Origin: Acidilutibacter cellobiosedens
GTDB taxonomy: Bacteria; Bacillota; Clostridia; Tissierellales; Acidilutibacteraceae
Length of the DNA stretch: 64,000 nt
Assembly (NCBI RefSeq): GCF_004103715.1
Contig: NZ_CP035282.1
Location: 1,664,673-1,728,672, forward strand
Direction: 5' to 3'
Positions 8,014-16,608 of the stretch are shown piece by piece; position 1 is the first letter of the stretch, and each line of letters begins with the position of its first letter. The position numbers and the translations under genes were made by a program. Under the pieces are notes generated by a model that saw only the letters and a list, made by a program, of their open reading frames with translations, ran no database searches and was not told where the DNA came from.

Positions 8014-8445
8014 CTAAGATTTATTTCTGACTCTCTTGATAGAATAGCTTAAGGTAGAAGAAATTATTATACCTGAAGCAATAGCTACAGCAATGAATAG
8101 CGTTTCAGTTCCAAGATTGGCAGCATCGGAAAAGTTTTTTCCTATTAAGGCGAACATGGTATAATACATTCCGGCTCCGGGGACTAAGGGAATTATTCCC
8201 GGTATTATATATATGGTTGCTGGTTTTCTAAAATTTCTTGATAGTATTTCTCCCATAATTCCGACGGCAAGAGCAGCGGAAAAAGTACCGGCAATGGCTG
8301 AATCGAAAATATTTGAAATATTTAAATTGATAAACCATCCTAAGGCTCCTACAATTCCTGACTTTATTATGGTGTCTTTCGGTATATTAAAAAGAATAGC
8401 AAACCCCATAGTGGAGAAAAAAGAAAATATAATTTGTCTAATCAC
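8014..8445 (-). CDS. Threonine/serine exporter family protein, small subunit (ThrE C-terminal half, DUF3815-like)
   Basis: This 143-residue membrane protein corresponds to the second half of ThrE-type exporters, which occur split into two genes in Firmicutes. It has about five hydrophobic helices and the family segment PGIIPLVPGAGMYYTMFALI. The GTG start overlaps the TGA of the upstream partner by four bases (GTGA), so the two are translationally coupled and likely form one transporter. Predicted action is export of threonine or serine across the cytoplasmic membrane; the substrate is inferred from the family only. Confidence 0.85.
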   Translation of the reverse strand: MIRQIIFSFFSTMGFAILFNIPKDTIIKSGIVGALGWFINLNISNIFDSAIAGTFSAALAVGIMGEILSRNFRKPATIYIIPGIIPLVPGAGMYYTMFALIGKNFSDAANLGTETLFIAVAIASGIIISSTLSYSIKRVRNKS

Positions 8446-9230
8446 ATTATTGCCCCCTTAAAATATAATTTTAATACAAGACCTACTCCAAAAGCTATTG
8501 AAAAAGCAATGATTGCAGCTTCTATCCCTCTGGATGATCCGGAAATGAAATCTCCCGACATAGTGTCTCTTATAGAATTTGTAATAGCTACTCCCGGTAC
8601 TAAAGGCATTATGGAACCTATTATTATCATATCCATATTTTTTCCTATATGCAATTTAACTAATAGTATGGATAAAATAGAAGCTAAAAATGCTCCTACA
8701 AAATTATTAATAAAGAAAGTTATTTCCCTTTTTGCTAAATAATTTGTTACGAATACTACTAAAAGGCTTACCATAAGACTAGAAATAAAATCCATAAAAG
8801 TACCTCCGAACATTATTGTATAAAAAGATCCTGCCAAACTTCCGAATACTAATTTTGTTAAATTATTGTATATATGAGTATTATTTATTCTTTCAAGTCT
8901 TTTAAGCCCTTCTTCTATACTTATATTTCCATTAACAAATTCTCTGGAAAAATTATTTACCATATCTATTTTATTTAAATCAATGGAAATACTTTTAATT
9001 CTTTTGATATATGTTATAATCTCTTCATCGTATTCTACTGAAACGGATATTCCCGTAGCTGTTACCAAGGATTCTACATAATTAATATTTTTTCGAGATT
9101 TACATATTCTGTTTATAGTATCTTCCACCCTATAGGTTTCAGCACCGCTTTTGAGCATTATCTTTCCTGCAAGTATGGATAATATCAAAAGTTTTTTTAC
9201 TTCATCATATTCATTCCTGTTTTCATGCAT
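8442..9230 (-). CDS. Threonine/serine exporter family protein, large subunit (ThrE N-terminal half)
   Basis: A 262-residue protein with a soluble N-terminal domain carrying the family hallmark LKSGAETYRVEDTINRIC, followed by about five membrane helices with GSIMPLVPGVAITNSIRD, the counterpart of the partner's PGIIPLVPG motif. The frame extends to a GTG at 9242, but the AAAGGTGG Shine-Dalgarno overlaps that codon; I therefore use the ATG at 9230. It precedes and overlaps the small subunit gene. A plausible minus-strand promoter (TTGAAA near 9351, TATAAT near 9326, spacer 19) lies upstream. Confidence 0.87.
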   Translation of the reverse strand: MHENRNEYDEVKKLLILSILAGKIMLKSGAETYRVEDTINRICKSRKNINYVESLVTATGISVSVEYDEEIITYIKRIKSISIDLNKIDMVNNFSREFVNGNISIEEGLKRLERINNTHIYNNLTKLVFGSLAGSFYTIMFGGTFMDFISSLMVSLLVVFVTNYLAKREITFFINNFVGAFLASILSILLVKLHIGKNMDMIIIGSIMPLVPGVAITNSIRDTMSGDFISGSSRGIEAAIIAFSIAFGVGLVLKLYFKGAIM

Positions 9231-9372
9231 TAGAAATACCACCTTTTTATAACTATTTATCTTGTAAAATTTTATAATAATTTATATAATAATGTAGGAG
9301 GCCATATTTTAGATATAATTATTATACTACATTGTTTAAACATTTTTTCAAGGAAATATTGATTATTAATTA

Positions 9373-9441
9373 TTTTATAACCCATAGGAAAATTTTATTT
9401 TCATTGATATATATTTTCCGTAAAATGGGTTTCAAAAAGGC
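9373..9441 (+). repeat. Dispersed ~70-bp intergenic element, copy A (complete)
   Basis: The left end reads TTTTATAACCCATAGGAAA and the right end ATGGGTTTCAAAAAGGC. The ends are imperfect inverted repeats (AACCCAT..GGAAA against TTTCC..ATGGGTT). It shares both ends with the copy at 28982-29051 (inverted orientation) and, less well, with 23140-23209. It lies between divergent thrE-like and glyA genes. Confidence 0.7.
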
Positions 9442-9479
9442 TCTCTTAATATATTAATGTTTCAATAAAAGCCTTTTTT
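9434..9479 (+). terminator. Hairpin with T-run in the glyA leader (possible attenuator)
   Basis: AAAAAGGCT (9434-9442) pairs with AGCCTTTTT (9470-9478). The loop contains the self-complementary TTAATATATTAA. The T-run ends only 12 bp before the glyA Shine-Dalgarno. No + strand gene precedes it, so it is either an attenuator of glyA or a part of the dispersed element. Confidence 0.5.
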
Positions 9480-9506
9480 ATAAATTAATACGGAGGAGGA
9501 AATTAA

Positions 9507-10739
9507 ATGGATTTTCAAAATCTACAAAAAAATGATCCTGAGGTATTAAAGGCAATTGAGTTGGAAATATCAAGGCAGAGGAATAAGATAGAACTCATTG
9601 CATCGGAAAATTTTGTTTCAAAGCAAGTTATGGAGGCTATGGGAAGCCAGCTTACCAATAAATATGCTGAAGGCTATCCTGCAAAAAGGTATTATGGCGG
9701 ATGTGAATATGTTGATATAGTAGAAAATTTGGCCAGGGACAGATTAAAGAAACTTTTTAATGCAGAGCATGCAAACGTTCAACCTCATTCCGGATCAAAT
9801 GCTAATTTGGGAGTATATTTTGCGGTACTTAAACCTGGAGATAAAGTTTTGGGAATGAATCTTTCCCAAGGAGGTCATTTAACTCATGGAAGTCCTGTAA
9901 ATATTTCGGGAACTTATTTTAATTTTGTTCCCTATGGGGTTGATAAAAAAACTGAAAGAATTGATTATGATCAATTGAGGGAAATAGCATTAAAGGAAAG
10001 GCCTAAGCTAATTGTTGCAGGGGCCAGTGCTTATCCGAGAATTATAGATTTTAAGAAATTCAAAGAAATAAGTGATGAGATAGGGGCATATTTAATGGTA
10101 GATATGGCTCATATCGCCGGATTGGTAGCAGCAGGTCTTCATCCGAGTCCCGTTCCCTATGCTGATTTCGTGACTACTACTACTCATAAAACGTTGCGGG
10201 GCCCAAGAGGAGGAGCAATATTATGCAAGGAAAAATATGCTAAAATTATAGATAAAGCAATATTTCCGGGGATTCAAGGCGGACCTTTGATGCATGTTAT
10301 TGCTGCAAAGGCTGTCAGTTTTGGAGAAGCATTAAAGGATGATTTTAAGGATTACCAGAAGCAGATAATTAAAAATGCCAAAGTTTTATCCGAAGAATTA
10401 CTGAATAAAGGATTTAGATTAGTTTCAGGAGGTACTGATAATCACCTTATACTTATAGATGTGAGAAGCAAAGGATTAACAGGGAAAAAAGCGGAAGCCA
10501 TGCTGGATGAAATAGGGATTACCGCTAATAAAAATACTATACCTTTTGATCCGGAAAGCCCATTTGTTACGAGCGGGGTGAGAATAGGAACACCGGCAGT
10601 TACTACCCGTGGAATGAAGGAAGAGGATATGAAGGAAATAGCTGAAATTATGAACTTGGCTTTAGACGAAAGAAACGATAGGGGAGAACTAAAGGAAAGA
10701 GTATTGAAATTATGTTCGAGATTTCCGTTATATGAATAA
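9507..10739 (+). CDS. glyA: Serine hydroxymethyltransferase
   Basis: Full-length (410 aa) fold-type I PLP enzyme that interconverts serine and glycine with transfer of a one-carbon unit to tetrahydrofolate. The PLP lysine is Lys228 in [14 protein letters not shown]. Other family segments are IASENFVS (31-38), [13 protein letters not shown] (53-65) and the cofactor-contact [13 protein letters not shown] (198-210). GGAGGAGG precedes the ATG. It is flanked by an upstream T-run hairpin and a downstream terminator, so it is monocistronic. It supplies glycine and 5,10-methylene-THF and connects with formyl-THF use by Fmt at 39329. Confidence 0.97.
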   Translation: MDFQNLQKNDPEVLKAIELEISRQRNKIELIASENFVSKQVMEAMGSQLTNKYAEGYPAKRYYGGCEYVDIVENLARDRLKKLFNAEHANVQPHSGSNANLGVYFAVLKPGDKVLGMNLSQGGHLTHGSPVNISGTYFNFVPYGVDKKTERIDYDQLREIALKERPKLIVAGASAYPRIIDFKKFKEISDEIGAYLMVDMAHIAGLVAAGLHPSPVPYADFVTTTTHKTLRGPRGGAILCKEKYAKIIDKAIFPGIQGGPLMHVIAAKAVSFGEALKDDFKDYQKQIIKNAKVLSEELLNKGFRLVSGGTDNHLILIDVRSKGLTGKKAEAMLDEIGITANKNTIPFDPESPFVTSGVRIGTPAVTTRGMKEEDMKEIAEIMNLALDERNDRGELKERVLKLCSRFPLYE

Positions 10740-10751
10740 TAAATAATTAGA

Positions 10752-10777
10752 AAAGATGACCTTAGGTCATCTTTTTT
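10752..10777 (+). terminator. Intrinsic terminator of glyA
   Basis: AAAGATGACC and GGTCATCTTT form a 10-bp stem with a TTA loop and a T-run. The T-run continues directly into TATAATCCATAGG, a left end of the dispersed element. Confidence 0.9.
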
Positions 10778-10806
10778 ATAATCCATAGGAATGCCTTATT
10801 TTCTCT
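10774..10806 (+). repeat. Dispersed intergenic element, left-end remnant (copy B)
   Basis: TTTTATAATCCATAGGAATG starts in the T-run of the glyA terminator. It matches the left end of copies A and D with small differences; no right end is recognisable. Confidence 0.5.
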
Positions 10807-10882
10807 TTTATTTAATAGAAATGAATATATTTGTTTTATAAGGAAAATATATAATAGGTATAATAAATAAAGAAGGTGTTTT

Positions 10883-11797
10883 ATGGATAAATACGGCTAT
10901 ATAATAATCCCTTCCATATTATTGGGTTTTTTATCAAGATTATCTATGCTGAAAGTTGATTATAGGCAGTATCCCAGTTATCCTCAGGGCGTTTTTTCTC
11001 ATGTTACTTTAGGACTTATAGCAGCAAGTTTGGGGGCAGTTGCCATTCCTTCATTAATGGAAAAAGAGTTTTCTGCGGTTACTTTTCTCTCATTGGCGGC
11101 ACAACAGTTTAGGGAAGTAAGAAATTTAGAGAGACAAAGCTTGGAGAAAATTGATGAGACAGAATTAGTTCCCAGAGGAACAGCATATATAGAGGATATT
11201 TCTAAAGCCTTTGAGGCAAGAAATTATATGGCAATGCTTACGTCTTTATTAGTAAGTATTTTTATAACAATTGGCGGAAGATATTTTAAAACAGTTTATG
11301 CTATGCTTATAGGAATTATCTTAGGGATTATAATAATTTTTTTATTCAACAGGACTATATCCAGAGATACTATAGAAGAGATAGCGGATGTATATCCGGC
11401 AAAAATATCATTTGATGGGCCATTACTCATAGTAAACGGTGTATCTATTATAAATATAGGCTACAAACCAAGCAGAGATATATATTTAAAAAAAGGGATA
11501 GCAGTGGAAATTATTCCGAAGGACAAAAACGGTGTGGTTACCCTTTCAAATTTGGGACAGAGAAAATCAATAGAACATAATGTTTCTGTGCTGTTGGGAG
11601 TAAGAAAGGACGTAGATCAGCCTGATTTTAGCCCTCTTGCAGCAAGGGATCCCGATACCGGTAAAATTGTTATGGCTGTTGTAAGTATGGAAAATGATGT
11701 AAATTATTTAGTTAGATTAGTAGAAAAAACCATAGTGTTGGAAAGTGCGAAGAAGAAACCTTTGGATTCCTATGTGGGAAGGAAAGCATCAGATTAG
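10883..11797 (+). CDS. YIEGIA family membrane protein
   Basis: A 304-residue protein of the YIEGIA family (PF14045-like), found mainly in endospore-forming Firmicutes. An N-terminal membrane part includes helices near 6-20, 40-60 and a hairpin at about 115-157; a soluble C-terminal half (about 165-300) follows. The eponymous motif is degenerate: AYIEDISKAFEARNY instead of YIEGIA. The family's function is not established. It is followed 12 bp later by its usual small partner and lies in a run leading to spoIVA. A sporulation link is therefore plausible, but it is an inference. Confidence 0.85.
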   Translation: MDKYGYIIIPSILLGFLSRLSMLKVDYRQYPSYPQGVFSHVTLGLIAASLGAVAIPSLMEKEFSAVTFLSLAAQQFREVRNLERQSLEKIDETELVPRGTAYIEDISKAFEARNYMAMLTSLLVSIFITIGGRYFKTVYAMLIGIILGIIIIFLFNRTISRDTIEEIADVYPAKISFDGPLLIVNGVSIINIGYKPSRDIYLKKGIAVEIIPKDKNGVVTLSNLGQRKSIEHNVSVLLGVRKDVDQPDFSPLAARDPDTGKIVMAVVSMENDVNYLVRLVEKTIVLESAKKKPLDSYVGRKASD

Positions 11798-11809
11798 GAG
11801 GGACAGAAA

Positions 11810-12004
11810 ATGGATGTGGAAATTAAGGGTAATATATTGGCTGTAGTAACTACGGATGAAAAAAAGATAATGTGTGGAGGTGTACCTGTTTTTCTTGCTG
11901 AAGATAAAGAAGAACAAGAAAAGGTGTCATTGAAATTATCCAAAATAACTTCAGGGACCATTCATGATTTGGAAAATGGTTGTTATATTATAGTATCCCA
12001 TTAG
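11810..12004 (+). CDS. Putative capping complex subunit for YIEGIA
   Basis: A 64-residue protein that matches the small partner usually encoded next to YIEGIA and named a capping complex subunit. It shows an all-beta-looking sequence (ILAVVTTDEKKIMCGGVPVFLAE) with a lone cysteine at residue 23, and no membrane helix. AGGAGGGA precedes the ATG, 12 bp after the YIEGIA stop, so the pair is co-expressed. Its function beyond the name is unknown. Confidence 0.75.
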   Translation: MDVEIKGNILAVVTTDEKKIMCGGVPVFLAEDKEEQEKVSLKLSKITSGTIHDLENGCYIIVSH

Positions 12005-12079
12005 TCTGTTTCTATTTACATTAATCGGTTCCTATTATAAAATATAAATGTATTTAAATAATTTGATGAAAGGACACCT

Positions 12080-13417
12080 ATGGAATTTAAAATAGCAAAT
12101 TTACCTAAAAATATAATTGAAAGTGTAGAAAAGAGAAGCATAGCTGAAGAATTAGGAATTCAACAGGGAGATCTTTTAGTTTCCGTTAATGATCATGAAG
12201 TAAGGGATATAATAGATTATAAGTATTTAATTTCAGATGAATATATTGTTGTCAGAATTGAAAAAAAGAACGGAGAAGTATGGGATTTGGAGATTGAAAA
12301 GGAATATGACGAAGATTTGGGAATAGATTTTTTCAACCCGTTAATTGATAAAGCTAAGAGCTGCCAAAACAAGTGTATCTTTTGTTTTATAGATCAACTT
12401 CCGAAGAATATGAGGAAAACTTTATATTTTAAAGATGATGATTCAAGGTTATCTTTTTTGCAAGGCAACTTTATTACTCTAACTAATTTAAATGATGAGG
12501 ATATTGACAGGATAATAAAATATAGATTAAGTCCCATAAACATTTCAGTTCATACTACTAACCCGGATCTCAGAATAAAGATGTTGAATAATAAAAATGC
12601 CGGTAATATAATGGATATACTTAGAAAATTTAAAAAAGGGAAATTAGAAGTGAACTGTCAAATAGTACTGGTACCTCATGTTAACGATGGGTATGAATTA
12701 AAAAGGACAATAGATGATCTGTCAGAACTATATCCAAGCGTTAAGAGTGTTGCGATAGTGCCTGTAGGGTTAACAAAATACAGAGAAAATTTATTTCCTG
12801 TGGAACCTTTTAATACTAAAATGGCAGAGGAGCTTATAGACAGCATAGAAAAAATACAGGGAAAATTATTTCAAAATATAAATACAAGATTTGTTTTTTT
12901 GTCAGATGAATTTTATGCAATGACTGATAGAAGTCTCCCATCCTATGAAGAATATGAAAAATTTCCTCAATATGAAAACGGAGTAGGGTTGATGAGGCTT
13001 TTTAGTCATGAAATAGAAAATGAATTGAAAAATATAAGAGAAAATATATCTTTAAATAGGAATTATATAATTCCTACAGGAACTTTAGCTTATAAATTTA
13101 TGTTAAGTATAACCGAAAAAGTATCTTCAAAATTTGATGGCCTTAACCTAAGGGTAGTTCCTATTATTAATAATTTTTTTGGCCGTACGATTACTGTTTC
13201 TGGACTGATAACTGGACAAGATCTAATTGAACAGCTTAAAGAATATAAAAACATAGATGGAATAATAATACCTAAGTGTATGCTGAGAAAAGGTGAAGAG
13301 ATATTTCTGGATGATATTACGGTTGAAGATTTAAAAGATAAGTTGAAAACAAATGTAATTCTTTCAGATGTTTCCGGTGATTCATTTATAAAAATATTTA
13401 AGAAAGATTTGAGGTGA
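12080..13417 (+). CDS. DUF512 domain-containing radical SAM-like protein
   Basis: This 445-residue protein has an N-terminal PDZ-like domain (about 1-75), a radical SAM-type CxxxCxxC cluster (Cys95, Cys99, Cys102 in CQNKCIFC) and a C-terminal DUF512 region (about 220-430). The combination matches a conserved iron-sulfur oxidoreductase family of Clostridia and cyanobacteria; its substrate is unknown. It lies just before der, with a gap of 4 bp, as in many Clostridia. That arrangement hints at a link with translation or ribosome assembly but does not prove one. Confidence 0.88.
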   Translation: MEFKIANLPKNIIESVEKRSIAEELGIQQGDLLVSVNDHEVRDIIDYKYLISDEYIVVRIEKKNGEVWDLEIEKEYDEDLGIDFFNPLIDKAKSCQNKCIFCFIDQLPKNMRKTLYFKDDDSRLSFLQGNFITLTNLNDEDIDRIIKYRLSPINISVHTTNPDLRIKMLNNKNAGNIMDILRKFKKGKLEVNCQIVLVPHVNDGYELKRTIDDLSELYPSVKSVAIVPVGLTKYRENLFPVEPFNTKMAEELIDSIEKIQGKLFQNINTRFVFLSDEFYAMTDRSLPSYEEYEKFPQYENGVGLMRLFSHEIENELKNIRENISLNRNYIIPTGTLAYKFMLSITEKVSSKFDGLNLRVVPIINNFFGRTITVSGLITGQDLIEQLKEYKNIDGIIIPKCMLRKGEEIFLDDITVEDLKDKLKTNVILSDVSGDSFIKIFKKDLR

Positions 13418-13421
13418 TTTT

Positions 13422-14744
13422 ATGGATAGACCTGTTGTTTCTATTGTGGGAAGACCAAATGTGGGTAAGTCCACTCTTTTTAATAGAATTGTAGGAAGAA
13501 GAGTTGCTATTACGGAAAATAATCCGGGTGTTACAAGGGATAGAATATATGAAGAGGCAGAGTGGTTAAACAAGTATTTTACAGTAATAGATACGGGAGG
13601 ATTGGAACCATTCAGTGAGGATAAAATATTGTCTCAGATAAGACGTCAGGCGGAAATTGCTATAGAAATGTCTGATGTAATACTTTTTGTAGTAGACGGT
13701 TTGTCCGGAGTGACGGCTACAGACAGAGACATATCGAACATTCTGAGAAAATCAAAGAAAGAGGTAATATTAGTATGTAATAAAATTGATACGCCTAAGA
13801 CTCCCGATGATATATATGAATTTTATGAATTGGGAATTGGAGAAATTATTCCCGTTTCTGCTGCTCAAGGTTTGGGTATCGGAGATTTGCTTGACGAAGT
13901 CGTAAAATATTTTCCTCAAAACAAAAATACTGAGGAGAATGAAAATATAATTAAAGTAGCGGTAATAGGAAAGCCAAATGCAGGTAAATCTTCTTTGATT
14001 AATAATATTTTGGGAGAAGAAAGGGTTATAGTAACAGATATTCCCGGGACTACAAGAGATGCTATAGATACCTATTTTACTTATGGAGATAATGAATTCA
14101 TATTGATAGATACAGCGGGCTTGAGAAGAAAACGAAGTATATCCGAAGAAGTTGAGAGATATAGTGTGGTAAGGACATTATCTGCTATAGAGAGAGCAGA
14201 TATATGTATTCTTGTGATAGACGGGGAAGATGGAATAACAGAGCAGGATGCAAAAATTGCAGGCTATGCCTATGAAAAAGGTAAAGCATGTGTAATCGCA
14301 GTTAATAAATGGGACATAGTGGAAAAAGAAGACAGAACATATTTGGAATATGAGAGGGATATAAAGAATACTCTTCCTTTTATGATGTTTTCGCCTATTA
14401 TATTTATTTCAGCCAAGACTGGTAAGAGAGTGAATAAACTTTTTGAAATAATTAAATCCGTATATTCTTCTTATACCAAAAGGGTTACCACAGGAGTATT
14501 AAATGATATAGTCAATGAAGCGGTTATTTTAAATCAACCTCCTACAGATAAAGGAAGAAGGCTTAAGGTTTTTTATGCAACTCAAATAGGAATTAAACCG
14601 CCTAAATTTTTGATTTTTATAAATGATAAAAAATTGATGCATTTTTCTTACGCCAGATATCTGGAAAATCAGATAAGAAATAATTTTGGATTTGAGGGAA
14701 CTCCGCTTCAAGTTGAATTTAGGGAAAGGGAGGGTCAAAATTGA
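13422..14744 (+). CDS. der: Ribosome biogenesis GTPase Der (EngA)
   Basis: A 440-residue double-GTPase needed for 50S subunit assembly. The first G domain has GRPNVGKST (about 9-17), DTGG and NKID; the second has GKPNAGKSS (about 185-193), DTAGLRRK and NKWD. A C-terminal KH-like domain follows (about 355-435). The length is typical. The 3' end overlaps plsY by four bases. It lies in the run DUF512-der-plsY-gpsA-spoIVA that is common in Firmicutes. Confidence 0.97.
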   Translation: MDRPVVSIVGRPNVGKSTLFNRIVGRRVAITENNPGVTRDRIYEEAEWLNKYFTVIDTGGLEPFSEDKILSQIRRQAEIAIEMSDVILFVVDGLSGVTATDRDISNILRKSKKEVILVCNKIDTPKTPDDIYEFYELGIGEIIPVSAAQGLGIGDLLDEVVKYFPQNKNTEENENIIKVAVIGKPNAGKSSLINNILGEERVIVTDIPGTTRDAIDTYFTYGDNEFILIDTAGLRRKRSISEEVERYSVVRTLSAIERADICILVIDGEDGITEQDAKIAGYAYEKGKACVIAVNKWDIVEKEDRTYLEYERDIKNTLPFMMFSPIIFISAKTGKRVNKLFEIIKSVYSSYTKRVTTGVLNDIVNEAVILNQPPTDKGRRLKVFYATQIGIKPPKFLIFINDKKLMHFSYARYLENQIRNNFGFEGTPLQVEFREREGQN

Positions 14745-15340
14745 ATAAGACCATATTTATAGCTGCAATCTCTTATCTCATCGGAAATTTTTCTTCTGCC
14801 TATGTTTTGGGGAGAAGGTTAAAAAAAACCGACGTCAGAAAATATGGAAGCGGTAATGCAGGAGCGACAAATGCATTGAGAGTATTTGGAGTGAAAATTG
14901 GATTAATAGTTTTTATGCTTGATATATTGAAAGGAATTATTGCATCAGCCATAGGAAATAAGATTTTGGGTTTTGACGGTATTATCATTGCAGGTATTTT
15001 TGTGGTATTAGGTCATGACTGGCCTATATTTCTAAAATTTAAAGGGGGGAAAGGAATAGCTACTTCTCTTGGAGTTATGTTATATGTCCAATTTCCTATA
15101 GCTTTGATTTGTACATTAATAGGATTTTTAGTTATAGGAATAACTAAATATGTTTCTTTAGGCTCGATGATAGCGACTTTATTAGTTCCCATTTTTATAG
15201 TCTTATTTGATAGACCCTTTAATTTTAAGTTATTTATTTTTACAGTGATATTGGCAAGTATAGCTGTGTTTAAACACAGAAGCAATATTTCAAGGCTTAT
15301 GAATGGAAAGGAATCAAAATTAGGACAAAGAATTCAATGA
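14741..15340 (+). CDS. plsY: Glycerol-3-phosphate acyltransferase PlsY
   Basis: A 199-residue integral membrane enzyme that transfers an acyl group from acyl-phosphate to glycerol-3-phosphate, the first step of phospholipid synthesis. The three conserved cytosolic loops are visible: GSGNAGATNALRVFG, GHDWPIFLKFKGGKG and a C-terminal FKHRSNISRL. The start is a TTG that overlaps the der stop (TTGA), with AGGGAGGG upstream. The acyl-phosphate donor would be made by PlsX, encoded at 61311. Confidence 0.95.
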   Translation: MNKTIFIAAISYLIGNFSSAYVLGRRLKKTDVRKYGSGNAGATNALRVFGVKIGLIVFMLDILKGIIASAIGNKILGFDGIIIAGIFVVLGHDWPIFLKFKGGKGIATSLGVMLYVQFPIALICTLIGFLVIGITKYVSLGSMIATLLVPIFIVLFDRPFNFKLFIFTVILASIAVFKHRSNISRLMNGKESKLGQRIQ

Positions 15341-15359
15341 TATTATTAGGAGGATGATT

Positions 15360-16388
15360 ATGAAAAGAAAAATTGGGGTGATAGGAGGAGGCAGCTGGGG
15401 TACTGCCATAGCTATTTTGCTTTTAAATAAAGGTTATGATGTAAATTTATATTTGAGAGATGAAAAGCAACTTGAGAAAATAAGAGATTCAGGAGAAAAT
15501 GCCAAATATCTTCCGGGAATTCCGATACCGGAAGATATAATGATAACTACTGATTTGGAGAAATCGTTATATGAAAGAGAGGTCGTTGTCACTAGTGTTC
15601 CTTCTCAGGTGGTCAGAAATGTATTGAATTCAGCCAAGAAGTACATAAATAAAGAACAGATCATAGTAAATGTGGCAAAAGGGATAGAAAACCATTCTCT
15701 TCTTAGAATTTCTCAGATAGTAGAAGAAATTCTTCCCAACAATAAATTTGCAGCTTTGTCAGGACCATCTCATGCCGAAGAAGTAGCTCGAAATGTTCCT
15801 ACTGCTGTGGTAGCTGCTTCCAAGGAGAAAAATTTGGCTGAATATATTCAGGATGTATTTATGACTCCTTATTTTAGAGTATATACTAATCCGGACGTGA
15901 TAGGGGTAGAACTTGGGGGTTCATTAAAAAACGTTATAGCTTTGGGAGCCGGTATATCGGATGGTCTAGGCTATGGAGACAACACTAAAGCTGCTCTTAT
16001 GACAAGAGGAATCATAGAAATATCAAGGCTTGGGGGGAAAATGGGTGCCAACCATGGAACTTTTTCGGGATTAGCAGGAATAGGAGATTTGATAGTTACT
16101 TGTACTAGTATGCATAGCAGAAACAGAAGGGCAGGAATACTTATTGGACAAGGAGTTAAAATAGAAGACGCAGTAAAAAGAGTAGGAATGATAGTTGAAG
16201 GAATAAAGACTACAGAATCAGCTTATGAACTCTCATTAAAATATAATGTGCCTATGCCTATAACAAAGGAAATATATGAAGTTTTGTATAGGGGAAGTGA
16301 CGTAAAAAATTCAGTGTATAATTTGATGCTGAGAGACAAAAAACATGAAATGGAAGAAGCAGCTCAAGAAAATAAATATAATTGGTGA
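15360..16388 (+). CDS. gpsA: NAD(P)H-dependent glycerol-3-phosphate dehydrogenase
   Basis: A 342-residue enzyme that reduces dihydroxyacetone phosphate to sn-glycerol-3-phosphate, the substrate of PlsY encoded just upstream. It has the Rossmann signature IGVIGGGSWGTAIA at the N-terminus, the GPSHAEEVARNVPTAVVAA segment, the catalytic-lysine region GGSLKNVIALGAG and the substrate motif GLAGIGDLIVTC. I start at the ATG at 15360, six bases after AGGAGG, rather than at 15354, which touches the Shine-Dalgarno. A terminator follows. Confidence 0.96.
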   Translation: MKRKIGVIGGGSWGTAIAILLLNKGYDVNLYLRDEKQLEKIRDSGENAKYLPGIPIPEDIMITTDLEKSLYEREVVVTSVPSQVVRNVLNSAKKYINKEQIIVNVAKGIENHSLLRISQIVEEILPNNKFAALSGPSHAEEVARNVPTAVVAASKEKNLAEYIQDVFMTPYFRVYTNPDVIGVELGGSLKNVIALGAGISDGLGYGDNTKAALMTRGIIEISRLGGKMGANHGTFSGLAGIGDLIVTCTSMHSRNRRAGILIGQGVKIEDAVKRVGMIVEGIKTTESAYELSLKYNVPMPITKEIYEVLYRGSDVKNSVYNLMLRDKKHEMEEAAQENKYNW

Positions 16389-16404
16389 TAAAATCTATAA
16401 AGAT

Positions 16405-16436
16405 GGAGAAAAGGTTAAACTTTTTCTCCTTTTTTA
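16405..16436 (+). terminator. Intrinsic terminator of gpsA
   Basis: GGAGAAAAGG (16405-16414) pairs with CTTTTTCTCC (16420-16429), with one wobble, and is followed by TTTTTT. It isolates the vegetative operon from the sporulation gene downstream. Confidence 0.85.
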
Positions 16437-16470
16437 TTTAAGAAATTTTATTTCTCTTCTTGATTGCCTG

Positions 16471-16500
16471 TCATATTATAGAGGGTTGTGAACATATATA
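16471..16500 (+). promoter_or_regulatory. Sigma-E-type sporulation promoter of spoIVA
   Basis: TCATATT (16471-16477) fits the sigma-E -35 consensus (KMATATT) exactly. After a 15-bp spacer, CATATATA (16493-16500) resembles the -10 element CATACAHT. spoIVA is a mother-cell sigma-E gene in Bacillus, which supports the call. The leader would be about 100 nt. Confidence 0.6.
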
Positions 16501-16608
16501 TAATATTAAGAATTGTATCAATATAACAAAATGGAGGGGTAAAAAGGGTTGAATATATATAATGTTAAGAGAGCATATAATTAATTAAATTGAAAGGGAG
16601 GGAGACAG

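Noticed and set aside
8213-8742. Two plus-strand reading frames opposite the exporter genes
   Set aside because: They lie antisense to well-supported ThrE-type genes, have no ribosome-binding sites and no family resemblance.
13382-13573. Minus-strand frame across the DUF512-der junction
   Set aside because: It would cover conserved der P-loop codons and has no supporting features.
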